From NCBI GenBank assembly GCA_002392525.1, contig DGHE01000125.1, positions 15,809-28,954 on the forward strand: a stretch of DNA of 13,146 nucleotides. The letters run 5' to 3'. Under the pieces are notes generated by a model, which saw only the letters and a list, made by a program, of their open reading frames with translations, did no database searches and was not told where the DNA came from. Made by a program: the position numbers and the translations under genes. This stretch comes from Bacteroidales bacterium UBA3856. GTDB taxonomy: Bacteria; Bacteroidota; Bacteroidia; Bacteroidales; UBA932. This document shows positions 1 through 6,165 of the stretch, one piece after another (position 1 is the first letter of the stretch; each line of letters begins with the position of its first letter).

Positions 1-1021
1 CGGCCTGCTGATGATTGTTGGTAACAGCTACGGAATAGAACTCCGAACTGCTGTAGTCTCCTTTTAATATGGTGGAGGGGTACTTCCAGGTAATGGCGCT
101 GCCAGTTTCCACCTGCGTCCAGGAAAGGTGGGAGCCTTCTCCCTTGCAGATGCCGCGCTTGGTGACGAGGTTCAGGATTCCACCCTTTCCGTCGGCATCT
201 CCGGGATACCAGTTCTGGACGGTGGAGTACTTGACATCGGCATCCTTCTCCACGATGATTTCCACCACGGCGGCGTGCAGCTGCTGCTCGTCGCGCATGG
301 GGGCGGTGCAGCCTTCCATGTAGCTTACGTACGAGCCTTCATCGGCCACGATGAGCGTACGCTCGAACTGGCCAGTGCCCTTGGCGTTGATGCGGAAGTA
401 GCTGGAGAGCTCCATGGGGCAGCGGACGCCCTTGGGGATATAGCAGAAGGAGCCGTCGGAGAAGACGGCCGAGTTAAGGGCGGCAAAGTAGTTGTCGGAG
501 GAAGGCACTACCGTGGCAAGGTATTTCCGTACCAGGTCCGGGTGCTCTTTCACGGCCTCGGAGAAGCTGCAGAAGATGATGCCCTTCTCTGCCAGCGTTT
601 TGCGGAAAGTGGTGGTGACGGATACGGAATCGAATACGGCATCCACGGCAACCACGCCGGCCAGCACATCCCGTTCCTTGAGGGGAATACCCAGTTTGTC
701 AAAGGTTTCGGCCAGTTTGGGATCTATCTCCTTGGGACGGTCCTTGTCCTTCTTGGGTGCGGCAAAGTATATGATATCCTGGAAGTCGATGGGCGGCATA
801 TCCAGGTGCGCCCAGTCGGGCTGGGGCATGGCCTGCCACTTGCGAAAAGCGTCCAGGCGGAACTCCAGCAGCCACTCGGGCTCCTCCTTCCGGGCCGATA
901 TCATGCGCACAATGTCCTCGTTCAATCCCTTGGGGATGAACTCCTGCTCCACGTCCGTCACAAAGCCTTCCTTGTACTCTGCGCTGGTAAATTCCTGTAT
1001 GATTTTCTTGTCTTCAGACAT
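1..1021 (-). CDS. sufB: SufB, Fe-S cluster assembly scaffold (C-terminus outside window)
   Basis: SufB is part of the SufBCD complex that assembles Fe-S clusters in the cytoplasm. Reading leftward from the ATG at 1019-1021 gives 340 uninterrupted residues beginning [20 protein letters not shown]. Family landmarks include [15 protein letters not shown] near residue 50, the SYMEGCTAP segment followed by [20 protein letters not shown] and, at the window edge, [11 protein letters not shown]. The family is usually about 480 residues, so roughly 140 C-terminal residues, including the functionally important C-terminal Cys region, are missing only because the window ends. There is no sign of a frameshift. 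The start is supported by a TATCTTTG box six bases upstream. The gene lies 65 bp downstream of aroC on the same strand, but that box suggests it can be transcribed separately. sufC and sufD would be expected further left; this is an inference. Confidence 0.95.
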   Translation of the reverse strand, partial: MSEDKKIIQEFTSAEYKEGFVTDVEQEFIPKGLNEDIVRMISARKEEPEWLLEFRLDAFRKWQAMPQPDWAHLDMPPIDFQDIIYFAAPKKDKDRPKEIDPKLAETFDKLGIPLKERDVLAGVVAVDAVFDSVSVTTTFRKTLAEKGIIFCSFSEAVKEHPDLVRKYLATVVPSSDNYFAALNSAVFSDGSFCYIPKGVRCPMELSSYFRINAKGTGQFERTLIVADEGSYVSYMEGCTAPMRDEQQLHAAVVEIIVEKDADVKYSTVQNWYPGDADGKGGILNLVTKRGICKGEGSHLSWTQVETGSAITWKYPSTILKGDYSSSEFYSVAVTNNHQQA

Positions 1022-1027
1022 ATCGTA

Positions 1028-1035
1028 CAAAGATA
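1028..1035 (-). promoter_or_regulatory. Candidate Bacteroidetes -7 box for sufB
   Basis: On the minus strand the sequence reads TATCTTTG, an exact match to the Bacteroidetes -7 consensus TAnnTTTG. Six bases separate it from the sufB ATG, so transcription would start at or very near the A of the start codon. No clear TTTG -33 element lies at the usual distance; there is a run of A instead. Confidence 0.5.
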
Positions 1036-1086
1036 CTGCTTTTTTTTTGAAGAAGTAAGATACGGCGCAGCGCAGGTCCTGAGGGG

Positions 1087-2196
1087 CTACAGCGCCAGGT
1101 CTACCAGCACGATGGCGGCCATGGCCTCCACGATGACGGGGGTGCGGAGAGCGAAGCACACGTCGTGGCGGCCGGGGATGCCGGCTTTGGCGATGCTGGC
1201 GGTGGGCTTGAAAGCCACACGGAACACCAGCGGGTTGCCGTTGGTGATGCCGCCGTTGACGCCGCCGGCATGGTTGGTCACAGGGGGCTGAGGACGCTTG
1301 TGACGGCCGCAGCAGTGGTGCTCGCCGCCTTCATGTTCGCCATGGCACTGGCACTCATGCCCTTCTTCGTGCTCACCATGACAGTGGCACTCATGTCCCT
1401 CTTCGTGGCCGCCTTCGCCATGGCAGCAGTGGTGCTCCTCACCTTCTTCGTGGTGATGACCACCGCAGCACTTGTGCTCCGGGAAGGGGTCGTTGTGCTC
1501 GCTGCCCTTCATGCGGGAAGCGGCAAAGCCGTCTCCGAACTCAATGCCGCGGACGCCGGGGATGGAGAACACGGCATGGGAAACCATGGATTCCACACTG
1601 TTCCAGAAGGGTTCTCCCAGGCCGATGGGAAGGCCCTCCACCGTGCACTCCACAACTCCACCCAGGGAATCACCCTCGGCCTCGGCGGCCTTGAGGGCAT
1701 CGGGCCATGCAGTGGCATCGGCCAGACCTCCCACCTCTACGAGCTGCGCGTGGAACTTGGCAAAGTAGAGCATCTTCTTGGCGATGACGCCCGCTGCCAC
1801 TACGCCCAGCGTGATGCGGCCGCTGAAGTGACCGCCGCCGCGGGGATCGTTGAAGCCGCCGAACTTGAGGTTGGCGGTGAAATCGGCATGGCCCGGACGG
1901 GGATGCTCACGGAAGCCCTCGTAGTCTTCGCTGCGGGTGTTCTCGTTACGGAAAAGGATGGTGAGCGGAGCGCCGGTGGTGTGGCCGTCATACACGCCGG
2001 AGACAATCTGGGGGAAGTCATCCTCCACGCGGGGAGTAGTGCCCAGGGCTCCGGCCTTGCGACGCCCGAGGTCTGTGGCGAAGTCTTCTTCACTCAGGGG
2101 AATCCCGGGAAGGACGCCATCTACAGTTACGCCGATACGGGGGCCGTGAGACTCACCGAATATGCTGACTCTGAATTTATTTCCAAACGTATTCAT
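1087..2196 (-). CDS. aroC: Chorismate synthase with a His/Cys-rich insert
   Basis: AroC converts EPSP to chorismate using reduced FMN, the last shikimate step, in the cytoplasm. Visible family motifs are FGESHG (His17), RPGHAD (His103), [13 protein letters not shown] (115-127), GSEHNDPF (231-238), [14 protein letters not shown] (307-320) and GRHD (342-345). The two catalytic-type histidines and the conserved Asp are therefore kept. Two things are odd. Between GSEHNDPF and TNHAGG, where the family has a loop of about 10 residues, there is a stretch (239-305) with 18 His and 10 Cys and many Glu and Gly. Also, the segment between KPTASI and GRHD is only 6 residues against about 19 in E. coli, and the protein stops directly after the [12 protein letters not shown] helix. 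The length of 369 thus hides a gain and losses. The start ATG overlaps the stop of the upstream aroD/aroA gene (ATGA), which supports translational coupling. Confidence 0.95.
   Translation of the reverse strand: MNTFGNKFRVSIFGESHGPRIGVTVDGVLPGIPLSEEDFATDLGRRKAGALGTTPRVEDDFPQIVSGVYDGHTTGAPLTILFRNENTRSEDYEGFREHPRPGHADFTANLKFGGFNDPRGGGHFSGRITLGVVAAGVIAKKMLYFAKFHAQLVEVGGLADATAWPDALKAAEAEGDSLGGVVECTVEGLPIGLGEPFWNSVESMVSHAVFSIPGVRGIEFGDGFAASRMKGSEHNDPFPEHKCCGGHHHEEGEEHHCCHGEGGHEEGHECHCHGEHEEGHECQCHGEHEGGEHHCCGRHKRPQPPVTNHAGGVNGGITNGNPLVFRVAFKPTASIAKAGIPGRHDVCFALRTPVIVEAMAAIVLVDLAL
1333..1404 (-). repeat. Two 36-bp tandem repeats inside aroC
   Basis: Residues 265-276 and 277-288 of AroC are the same 12-residue unit, EEGHECxCHGEH, differing only at x (His271 versus Gln283). 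At the DNA level the two 36-bp units match at 29 of 36 positions by hand alignment, and several of the differences are silent. This points to expansion by duplication followed by selection on the protein. Less regular His/Cys clusters flank it (CC at 243-244, 257-258 and 295-296). Confidence 0.9.
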
Positions 2197-4175
2197 AGCT
2201 TTTCAAATAATTCGTTGAAATGGGGGAACGACTTGGCCACACAGGTTACGTCGTCAATGATAACGGGGCTGTCGGCACCCAGGGAGGCCACTTTGAGGGC
2301 CATCACCATGCGGTGGTCGGCGTGGGAAGCGTAATGCCCGCCCTTCAGAAGCTGACCGGTAGCGAGGCGCTGGGTGAGGCCCATGCCCGTAATGGTCATT
2401 TCGTCGTCTTCGATAGTGACGGGGACCCCCATCTGGAGCAGCATTTCCTGGATGGCCGATGCCCTGTCGGTTTCCTTGTGCCGGAGGCGCTGCACGCCCA
2501 GGATGTGGCTGTCACCGGGGCAGAAGGCGGCCAGAACGGCCACCATGGGGAAGAGGTCCGGGCAGTTGTTGAGGTCTGCCTCGAAGGGGCTCAGGGGTGC
2601 GCGCTTGATGTGGATGCTGCCTGTGGGCTCATCCAGCTGCGACATGCTGGCGCCGGCCTGCATGAGGATGTCCATGATGGAGATATCGGCCTGCAGGCTG
2701 GTGGTGTCGAGGCCCGTCACTTCCACATCACCGAAGATGGCGCCCGCCACCAGGAAGGGAGCGGCGCCGGACCAGTCGGCCTCGATGGAAAAGTCTGCGG
2801 CCTTGTAGCGCTGGCCGCCTCTCACGTGGAAATTGAGACCGGTGCAGAGGCTCCAGTCCTGGGTTTCCAGAAATTCGTCATCTCCCTCCATCTCGGAGCT
2901 CATGCGGATGCCGAACTTCTTAAGCACATCCACGGTTATAAACAGGTAAGGGATGCTGCGGGGATCGTGTACGTAAACGGTTGACTTTCCATCCACCAGC
3001 GGCAACGCCGCCAGAAGACCGGAGATGAGCTGCGAGCCTCCTTTGCCGGAGATATCGGCCCTTCCGGGAATAAGCGGGCCGGCTACTTTCAGGGGAAGGT
3101 AACAATCGGCCTTCCGCTCCTCGCTAACGTTTTTGTTACTTTCCGGGAAAAGGCGGATGCCGTAGGCGGCCATGATGTCGTGAGCATCGGACAGAGGGCG
3201 CTCCAGCAGGGTTTTTTCTCCCGTAACGCGCACTGGTTCAGGGGAAAGGACGGCCAGCAGCGGAATCATCATGCGGGTAAGGAAACCGGATTCTCCAGTG
3301 TGTAATTCACTCAGGGAGAGGCATCCCGGGGCTGCGCCAATTCCGGTTATAACAATTATGTTACCTTCCACGGAAACCTGCGCGCCAAGGGCTCTGGAGA
3401 CCGAAATGGCGCTCTCATTGTCTCCACAGGGAGAATAGCCGCTCAAATGCGAAGTTCCGTTGGCCAGCGCGGCGGCAATAATGGCCCGCTGAGCAAAGCT
3501 CTTGGAAGAAGGCATGGGCATTTCGGTGGCTTTCACAAAGCGGAAATCCCCATACACGGCCTGCCGCATTTCTTCCACGGTCCACTGACCGGGCGCAGCG
3601 GCTTCTTCCGGACTCAGGCAAGCGTAGGTAAACGGCGCACCCAGCTTCAGGGCCTCCAGGCGGGAAGCTCTTCCGGCTTCTCCCATGGCAAAGGCCACCA
3701 GCGTTCCGGGATCGACCTCCTTATAAAGCGACGCGACAACGGCGTTATCGGCCTCCTTCGACGCGGTGGTCACAATCTTCACGACCTCTCCCCCGAAGGA
3801 ACGGGCGCGCTCCAGGATGGAAAGGAGCACCTCGCGGGAAGGCGTGCTTTCAAAATTATGGTACGAACGGATGAGCACGGTACCGTACTCGCGGCAGGCT
3901 TCGCGGATGCGTCGGCCCACCGCGGCGGGAGCCTCCATCTCCAGGTCCACATACTTGGCGCCGGCCTTGATGGCCCGCTCCAGAATCTCCGGGGCCTGCG
4001 ATTCCTCCGAAAGGCGGCAGGTGGCAATGAGCGGAACGTCGCTGTCCCCGAACAGAATGTCAATGTCTTCGTCTTCCAGGGCGCAGCGGTCCAGACGGAT
4101 CTCGGCCATCTCCAGCTGCGGCAGAAGCTCCTGAATCTCAGAGAGTTCTTTATTTTGTATCGAAGTGCAGATCAT
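2193..4175 (-). CDS. aroDA: Fused 3-dehydroquinate dehydratase (type I) / EPSP synthase
   Basis: One 660-residue reading frame joins two shikimate enzymes. Residues 1-210 are a type I dehydroquinase (AroD): AEIRLD (24-29), VDLE with Glu79, SYHNF with His106, the Schiff-base Lys133 in VKIV, AMGEAGRASR (163-172) and APGQW (194-198). Residues from about 213 to the end are EPSP synthase (AroA): SSKSFAQR (Lys225, Ser226, Arg230), ERP (Arg326), GGSQ (Gln382), CPDLFP (Asp540), HKETDR (Lys567, Glu568, Arg571), DHRM (Arg622) and AKSFP (Lys648). All main catalytic residues of both enzymes appear present. The two halves catalyse steps 3 and 6, which are not consecutive. The E. coli NAGTAMRP segment reads ESGFLTRM here, so several glyphosate-site positions differ. 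The start matches the short N-termini usual for AroD. The gene overlaps aroB by 26 bp and aroC by 4 bp, consistent with a tightly coupled operon. Confidence 0.93.
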   Translation of the reverse strand: MICTSIQNKELSEIQELLPQLEMAEIRLDRCALEDEDIDILFGDSDVPLIATCRLSEESQAPEILERAIKAGAKYVDLEMEAPAAVGRRIREACREYGTVLIRSYHNFESTPSREVLLSILERARSFGGEVVKIVTTASKEADNAVVASLYKEVDPGTLVAFAMGEAGRASRLEALKLGAPFTYACLSPEEAAAPGQWTVEEMRQAVYGDFRFVKATEMPMPSSKSFAQRAIIAAALANGTSHLSGYSPCGDNESAISVSRALGAQVSVEGNIIVITGIGAAPGCLSLSELHTGESGFLTRMMIPLLAVLSPEPVRVTGEKTLLERPLSDAHDIMAAYGIRLFPESNKNVSEERKADCYLPLKVAGPLIPGRADISGKGGSQLISGLLAALPLVDGKSTVYVHDPRSIPYLFITVDVLKKFGIRMSSEMEGDDEFLETQDWSLCTGLNFHVRGGQRYKAADFSIEADWSGAAPFLVAGAIFGDVEVTGLDTTSLQADISIMDILMQAGASMSQLDEPTGSIHIKRAPLSPFEADLNNCPDLFPMVAVLAAFCPGDSHILGVQRLRHKETDRASAIQEMLLQMGVPVTIEDDEMTITGMGLTQRLATGQLLKGGHYASHADHRMVMALKVASLGADSPVIIDDVTCVAKSFPHFNELFEKL

Positions 4176-5109
4176 AAGGATTCATTTCATGGAAAACCAC
4201 TTCTCCGGGCGTGACGGGAATGACAAATTTCACTTTTCCGCCGCTCAGCGCTTTTTTGTCCTTGGCCATGGCATCCTGCAATGTTTCCATGGGATAAGGG
4301 CAGTCTGTGGGAAGGCCCACGGCTTGGAAATCGGCCGTCAGACGACGGGACAGGCCGATGGTGCTGAGCCCGAGGTTTTCCCCAAAGCGGGCCGCCAGGA
4401 TGATGCCCATGGCGACGGCTTCCCCGTGGGGGATGCTTCCGGCCGATGCATGCTCGATGGCATGGCCGAACGTGTGGCCGAGGTTGAGCTTCGCGCGCTC
4501 GCCCTTTTCGAAGGGGTCGCGCCCGACGATATCCTCCTTGATGCGGGCGGCCGTCAGAATGAGTTCCTGCGTCGCGCCATCGGCAAGGGCTTTTTCGTAA
4601 GCCGCACCATCGGCAAGAAGAAAAGTCTTGAGCAGTTCCGCAAGGCCGCTGCGCAGCTCGCGCTGGGGGAGGGTGCGAAGGACATCGGCCGATATGAAGG
4701 TGACTTCCGGCATGAGGAAGGCGCCCAGCATATTCTTATAGCCGTCCAGGTTGACGCCGGTTTTTCCGCCAATGGCCGCATCTACCTGCGAGAGGAGCGT
4801 GGTGGGAAGATTGGCGTAGCGGATACCCCGTTTGTAGATGCTGGCCGCAAAGCCGGCCATGTCGGTGGTGATGCCGCCGCCCACGGCGAGTATGAGAGCA
4901 CTCCGGGAAGCGTTTTGCTCCACCAGCCATCGGCAAATCCCCTCTACTGTCTCCAGGGTCTTGCGGGACTCAGACGTCTCGATGGGAAGCGCCTTCCAGG
5001 GGAAGTCCTTCACTACCCACGCTACGTTCCGGTCATACACCACGTAAACCTCTGGCTCTGAGGAGAGATGCGTTTTGATATCGGCAATATGCGTCAATTC
5101 CTTGATCAT
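4150..5109 (-). CDS. aroB: 3-dehydroquinate synthase
   Basis: AroB is an NAD- and Zn-dependent enzyme converting DAHP to 3-dehydroquinate, the second shikimate step. Motifs: the NAD-binding GGGITTDMAGF (77-87), LPTTLLSQVDAAIGGKTGVN (101-120), the Zn ligand Glu158 in GLAELLK, NLGHTFGHAIEH (209-220; His212 as Zn ligand, His216 catalytic-type) and HGEAVAMG (His228 as Zn ligand). At 319 residues it is some 30-40 shorter than typical AroB, mainly at the N-terminus, but no core motif is lost. It is the first gene of the aroB-aroD/aroA-aroC operon. A TATCTTTG box lies six bases upstream of its ATG. Its 3' end overlaps the next gene by 26 bp. Confidence 0.96.
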   Translation of the reverse strand: MIKELTHIADIKTHLSSEPEVYVVYDRNVAWVVKDFPWKALPIETSESRKTLETVEGICRWLVEQNASRSALILAVGGGITTDMAGFAASIYKRGIRYANLPTTLLSQVDAAIGGKTGVNLDGYKNMLGAFLMPEVTFISADVLRTLPQRELRSGLAELLKTFLLADGAAYEKALADGATQELILTAARIKEDIVGRDPFEKGERAKLNLGHTFGHAIEHASAGSIPHGEAVAMGIILAARFGENLGLSTIGLSRRLTADFQAVGLPTDCPYPMETLQDAMAKDKKALSGGKVKFVIPVTPGEVVFHEMNPYDLHFDTK

Positions 5110-5115
5110 AACTTA

Positions 5116-5123
5116 CAAAGATA
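5116..5123 (-). promoter_or_regulatory. Candidate -7 box for the aro operon
   Basis: The minus strand reads TATCTTTG, an exact TAnnTTTG match, followed by six bases and then the aroB ATG. The geometry is the same as at sufB. No -33 TTTG is seen at the usual spacing. The box lies 13 bp from the oppositely directed box of the prsW-like gene, so the two promoters would overlap. Confidence 0.5.
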
Positions 5124-5136
5124 AGGGAAAAATCCG

Positions 5137-5144
5137 TATTTTTG
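5137..5144 (+). promoter_or_regulatory. Candidate -7 box for the PrsW-family gene
   Basis: The plus strand reads TATTTTTG (a TAnnTTTG match), only four bases before the ATG at 5149. This implies a transcript with essentially no leader. No convincing -33 element is visible. Confidence 0.4.
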
Positions 5145-5148
5145 CGAC

Positions 5149-5874
5149 ATGATCCACGTAATAGCACTGGCGGTACTGCCCGCCCTCATTCTTCTGTATT
5201 ATACCTATCAGCAGGACAAATTGCAGCGGGAACCCGTGAAAAATATCGTGAAAGCCTTCTTCTACGGATGGGGTTCGGTGTTCGCTTCCCTTCTCATTTC
5301 CATGCCTTCCATGCGGATGGGCCTGTTCCCGCAGGAAATCCACAGCCTTTCCGACGCCTTCAGAACGGCTTTTTTCGGGGCAGCCATTCCCGAGGAAACG
5401 GCCAAACTCTTTCTGCTGTGGCTGTTCCTTCGCAAGTGCCGTGACTTTGACGAGCGCATGGACGGTATTGTGTACGCCGTATGTGTGGGTATGGGCTTTG
5501 CCGCCTTCGAGAACATCGAGTACCTGTTTGCGTCCGGATCGGCATGGGTAACCACTGGCATCGGCCGCTCGCTCACGGCCATCCCCGGACACTTTGCCTT
5601 TGCCGTCATCATGGGTTACTACTACTCCCTCAACCACTTTGACCGCTATCGTGCACCGCTCGCCGATCTCAAGATGTGGCTCTATCCTGTCCTGGCCCAC
5701 GGCATCTACGACACCGTAGCCATGACGGCCGAAGTCACTCCCGAACTGGGCGGCGCCATCACCGTGGCCATCCTCCTCGGCTGCTTCTGGGCCCTCAAGA
5801 AAGCCCGCAAGCAGATGGAGCGTCACATCATTGCCGATGCTTACGACGTCCGCCGGGGCATTGACGAGCAATAA
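5149..5874 (+). CDS. prsW: PrsW-family intramembrane protease (glutamic type)
   Basis: This is a 241-residue, strongly hydrophobic membrane protein. The PrsW/CPBP-like signature is clear: PEETAK with Glu82-Glu83 at a membrane helix, GFAAFENIEYL (116-126, Glu121), IPGHFAFAVIMGY (145-157, His148) and AHGIYD (183-188, His184, Asp188). In Bacillus, PrsW cleaves the anti-sigma factor RsiW; many homologues in other bacteria have unknown substrates, and no sigma/anti-sigma pair is visible beside this gene. The C-terminal tail (about 217-241) is charged and probably cytoplasmic. The gene is divergent from the aro operon and sits 57 bp ahead of a tRNA-Leu gene that has its own promoter, so it is probably monocistronic. 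The substrate is not predictable from the sequence. Confidence 0.88.
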   Translation: MIHVIALAVLPALILLYYTYQQDKLQREPVKNIVKAFFYGWGSVFASLLISMPSMRMGLFPQEIHSLSDAFRTAFFGAAIPEETAKLFLLWLFLRKCRDFDERMDGIVYAVCVGMGFAAFENIEYLFASGSAWVTTGIGRSLTAIPGHFAFAVIMGYYYSLNHFDRYRAPLADLKMWLYPVLAHGIYDTVAMTAEVTPELGGAITVAILLGCFWALKKARKQMERHIIADAYDVRRGIDEQ

Positions 5875-5906
5875 TTTTGCAGATTCGGCTTTTTCCCTTA
5901 AATTTG
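5875..5906 (+). promoter_or_regulatory. Promoter of tRNA-Leu
   Basis: A TTTTG element (5875-5879) is followed by 19 bp and then TAAATTTG (5899-5906). This matches the Bacteroidetes pattern TTTG-N19/20-TAnnTTTG in both boxes and spacing. The start point would fall near 5912, about 20 nt before the mature tRNA. The -33 element directly abuts the stop codon of the PrsW-family gene. Confidence 0.75.
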
Positions 5907-5931
5907 CATTCCGTCTTCATCGACGCACCAC

Positions 5932-6015
5932 GCCCGGATGGCGGAATTGGTAGACGCGCTGGACTCAAAATCCTGTGGTAGCAATATCGTGCGGGTTCGA
6001 TTCCCGCTCTGGGCA
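5932..6015 (+). tRNA. tRNA-Leu (anticodon CAA)
   Basis: This 84-nt class II tRNA has a 7-bp acceptor stem (GCCCGGA with TCTGGGC, one G-U pair), a D-arm with GGAATTGGTAGAC, the anticodon CAA at 5966-5968 in the loop CTCAAAA, a long variable arm (GTGGTAGCAATATCGT) and the T-arm GCGGGTTCGATTCCCGC. The discriminator base is A6015. CCA is not encoded. The second pair of the anticodon stem is U-U (5960 with 5974). It decodes UUG. A dedicated promoter precedes it and a strong terminator follows, so it is probably an isolated tRNA gene. Confidence 0.97.
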
Positions 6016-6051
6016 CAAAAAGAGCTGCGACATCGCAGCTCTTTTTGTGCC
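6012..6051. terminator. Bidirectional intrinsic terminator overlapping the tRNA 3' end
   Basis: The arms GGCACAAAAAGAGCTGCGA (6012-6030) and its exact complement (6033-6051) form a perfect 19-bp inverted repeat with a 2-base spacer. The core GAGCTGCGA/TCGCAGCTC hairpin is flanked by A5 and T5, so it can terminate the tRNA from the left and the minus-strand surface operon from the right. The last four bases of the tRNA (6012-6015) belong to the left arm. Confidence 0.9.
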
Positions 6052-6069
6052 TAATATCTTCGATAGACT

Positions 6070-6106
6070 GGGGGCCTAATCCCCCAGACCCCCTGGGTCG
6101 GCCCCC
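6070..6106. repeat. C/G-rich nested palindromes between convergent units
   Basis: GGGGGCC (6070-6076) pairs with GGCCCCC (6100-6106). Inside, GACCC (6087-6091) pairs with GGGTC (6095-6099). An alternative hairpin is TGGGGG (6069-6074) with CCCCCA (6081-6086). The two foldings exclude each other. There is no U-tract on either strand, so this is not a normal terminator. A smaller hairpin, CCCGC-CAT-GCGGG, follows at 6131-6143. The function is unknown. Confidence 0.6.
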
Positions 6107-6165
6107 CTTACTACGTTGTTGACGAATCTGCCCGCCATGCGGGACTATACCCGTCGCATCTTCTG

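Noticed and set aside
128..1291. Long plus-strand reading frame opposite sufB and the end of aroC
   Set aside because: It is antisense to two clear genes, has low-complexity Gly/Val/His composition, and exists because GC-rich genes leave the opposite strand open.
1165..2334. 389-codon plus-strand frame opposite aroC with apparent hydrophobic stretches
   Set aside because: The hydrophobic Met/Ala/Leu/Val runs are simply the complement of the His/Cys/Glu-rich insert; there is no family likeness.
5113..5871. 252-codon minus-strand frame opposite the PrsW-family gene
   Set aside because: The opposite frame has exact PrsW motifs and membrane helices, while this one is His/Gly/Glu-rich without any recognisable domain.
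5932..6015. tRNA-Leu as a pseudogene because of a U-U pair in the anticodon stem
   Set aside because: All other stems, the loop, the variable arm, promoter and terminator are intact; a single U-U pair is tolerated in tRNA stems.
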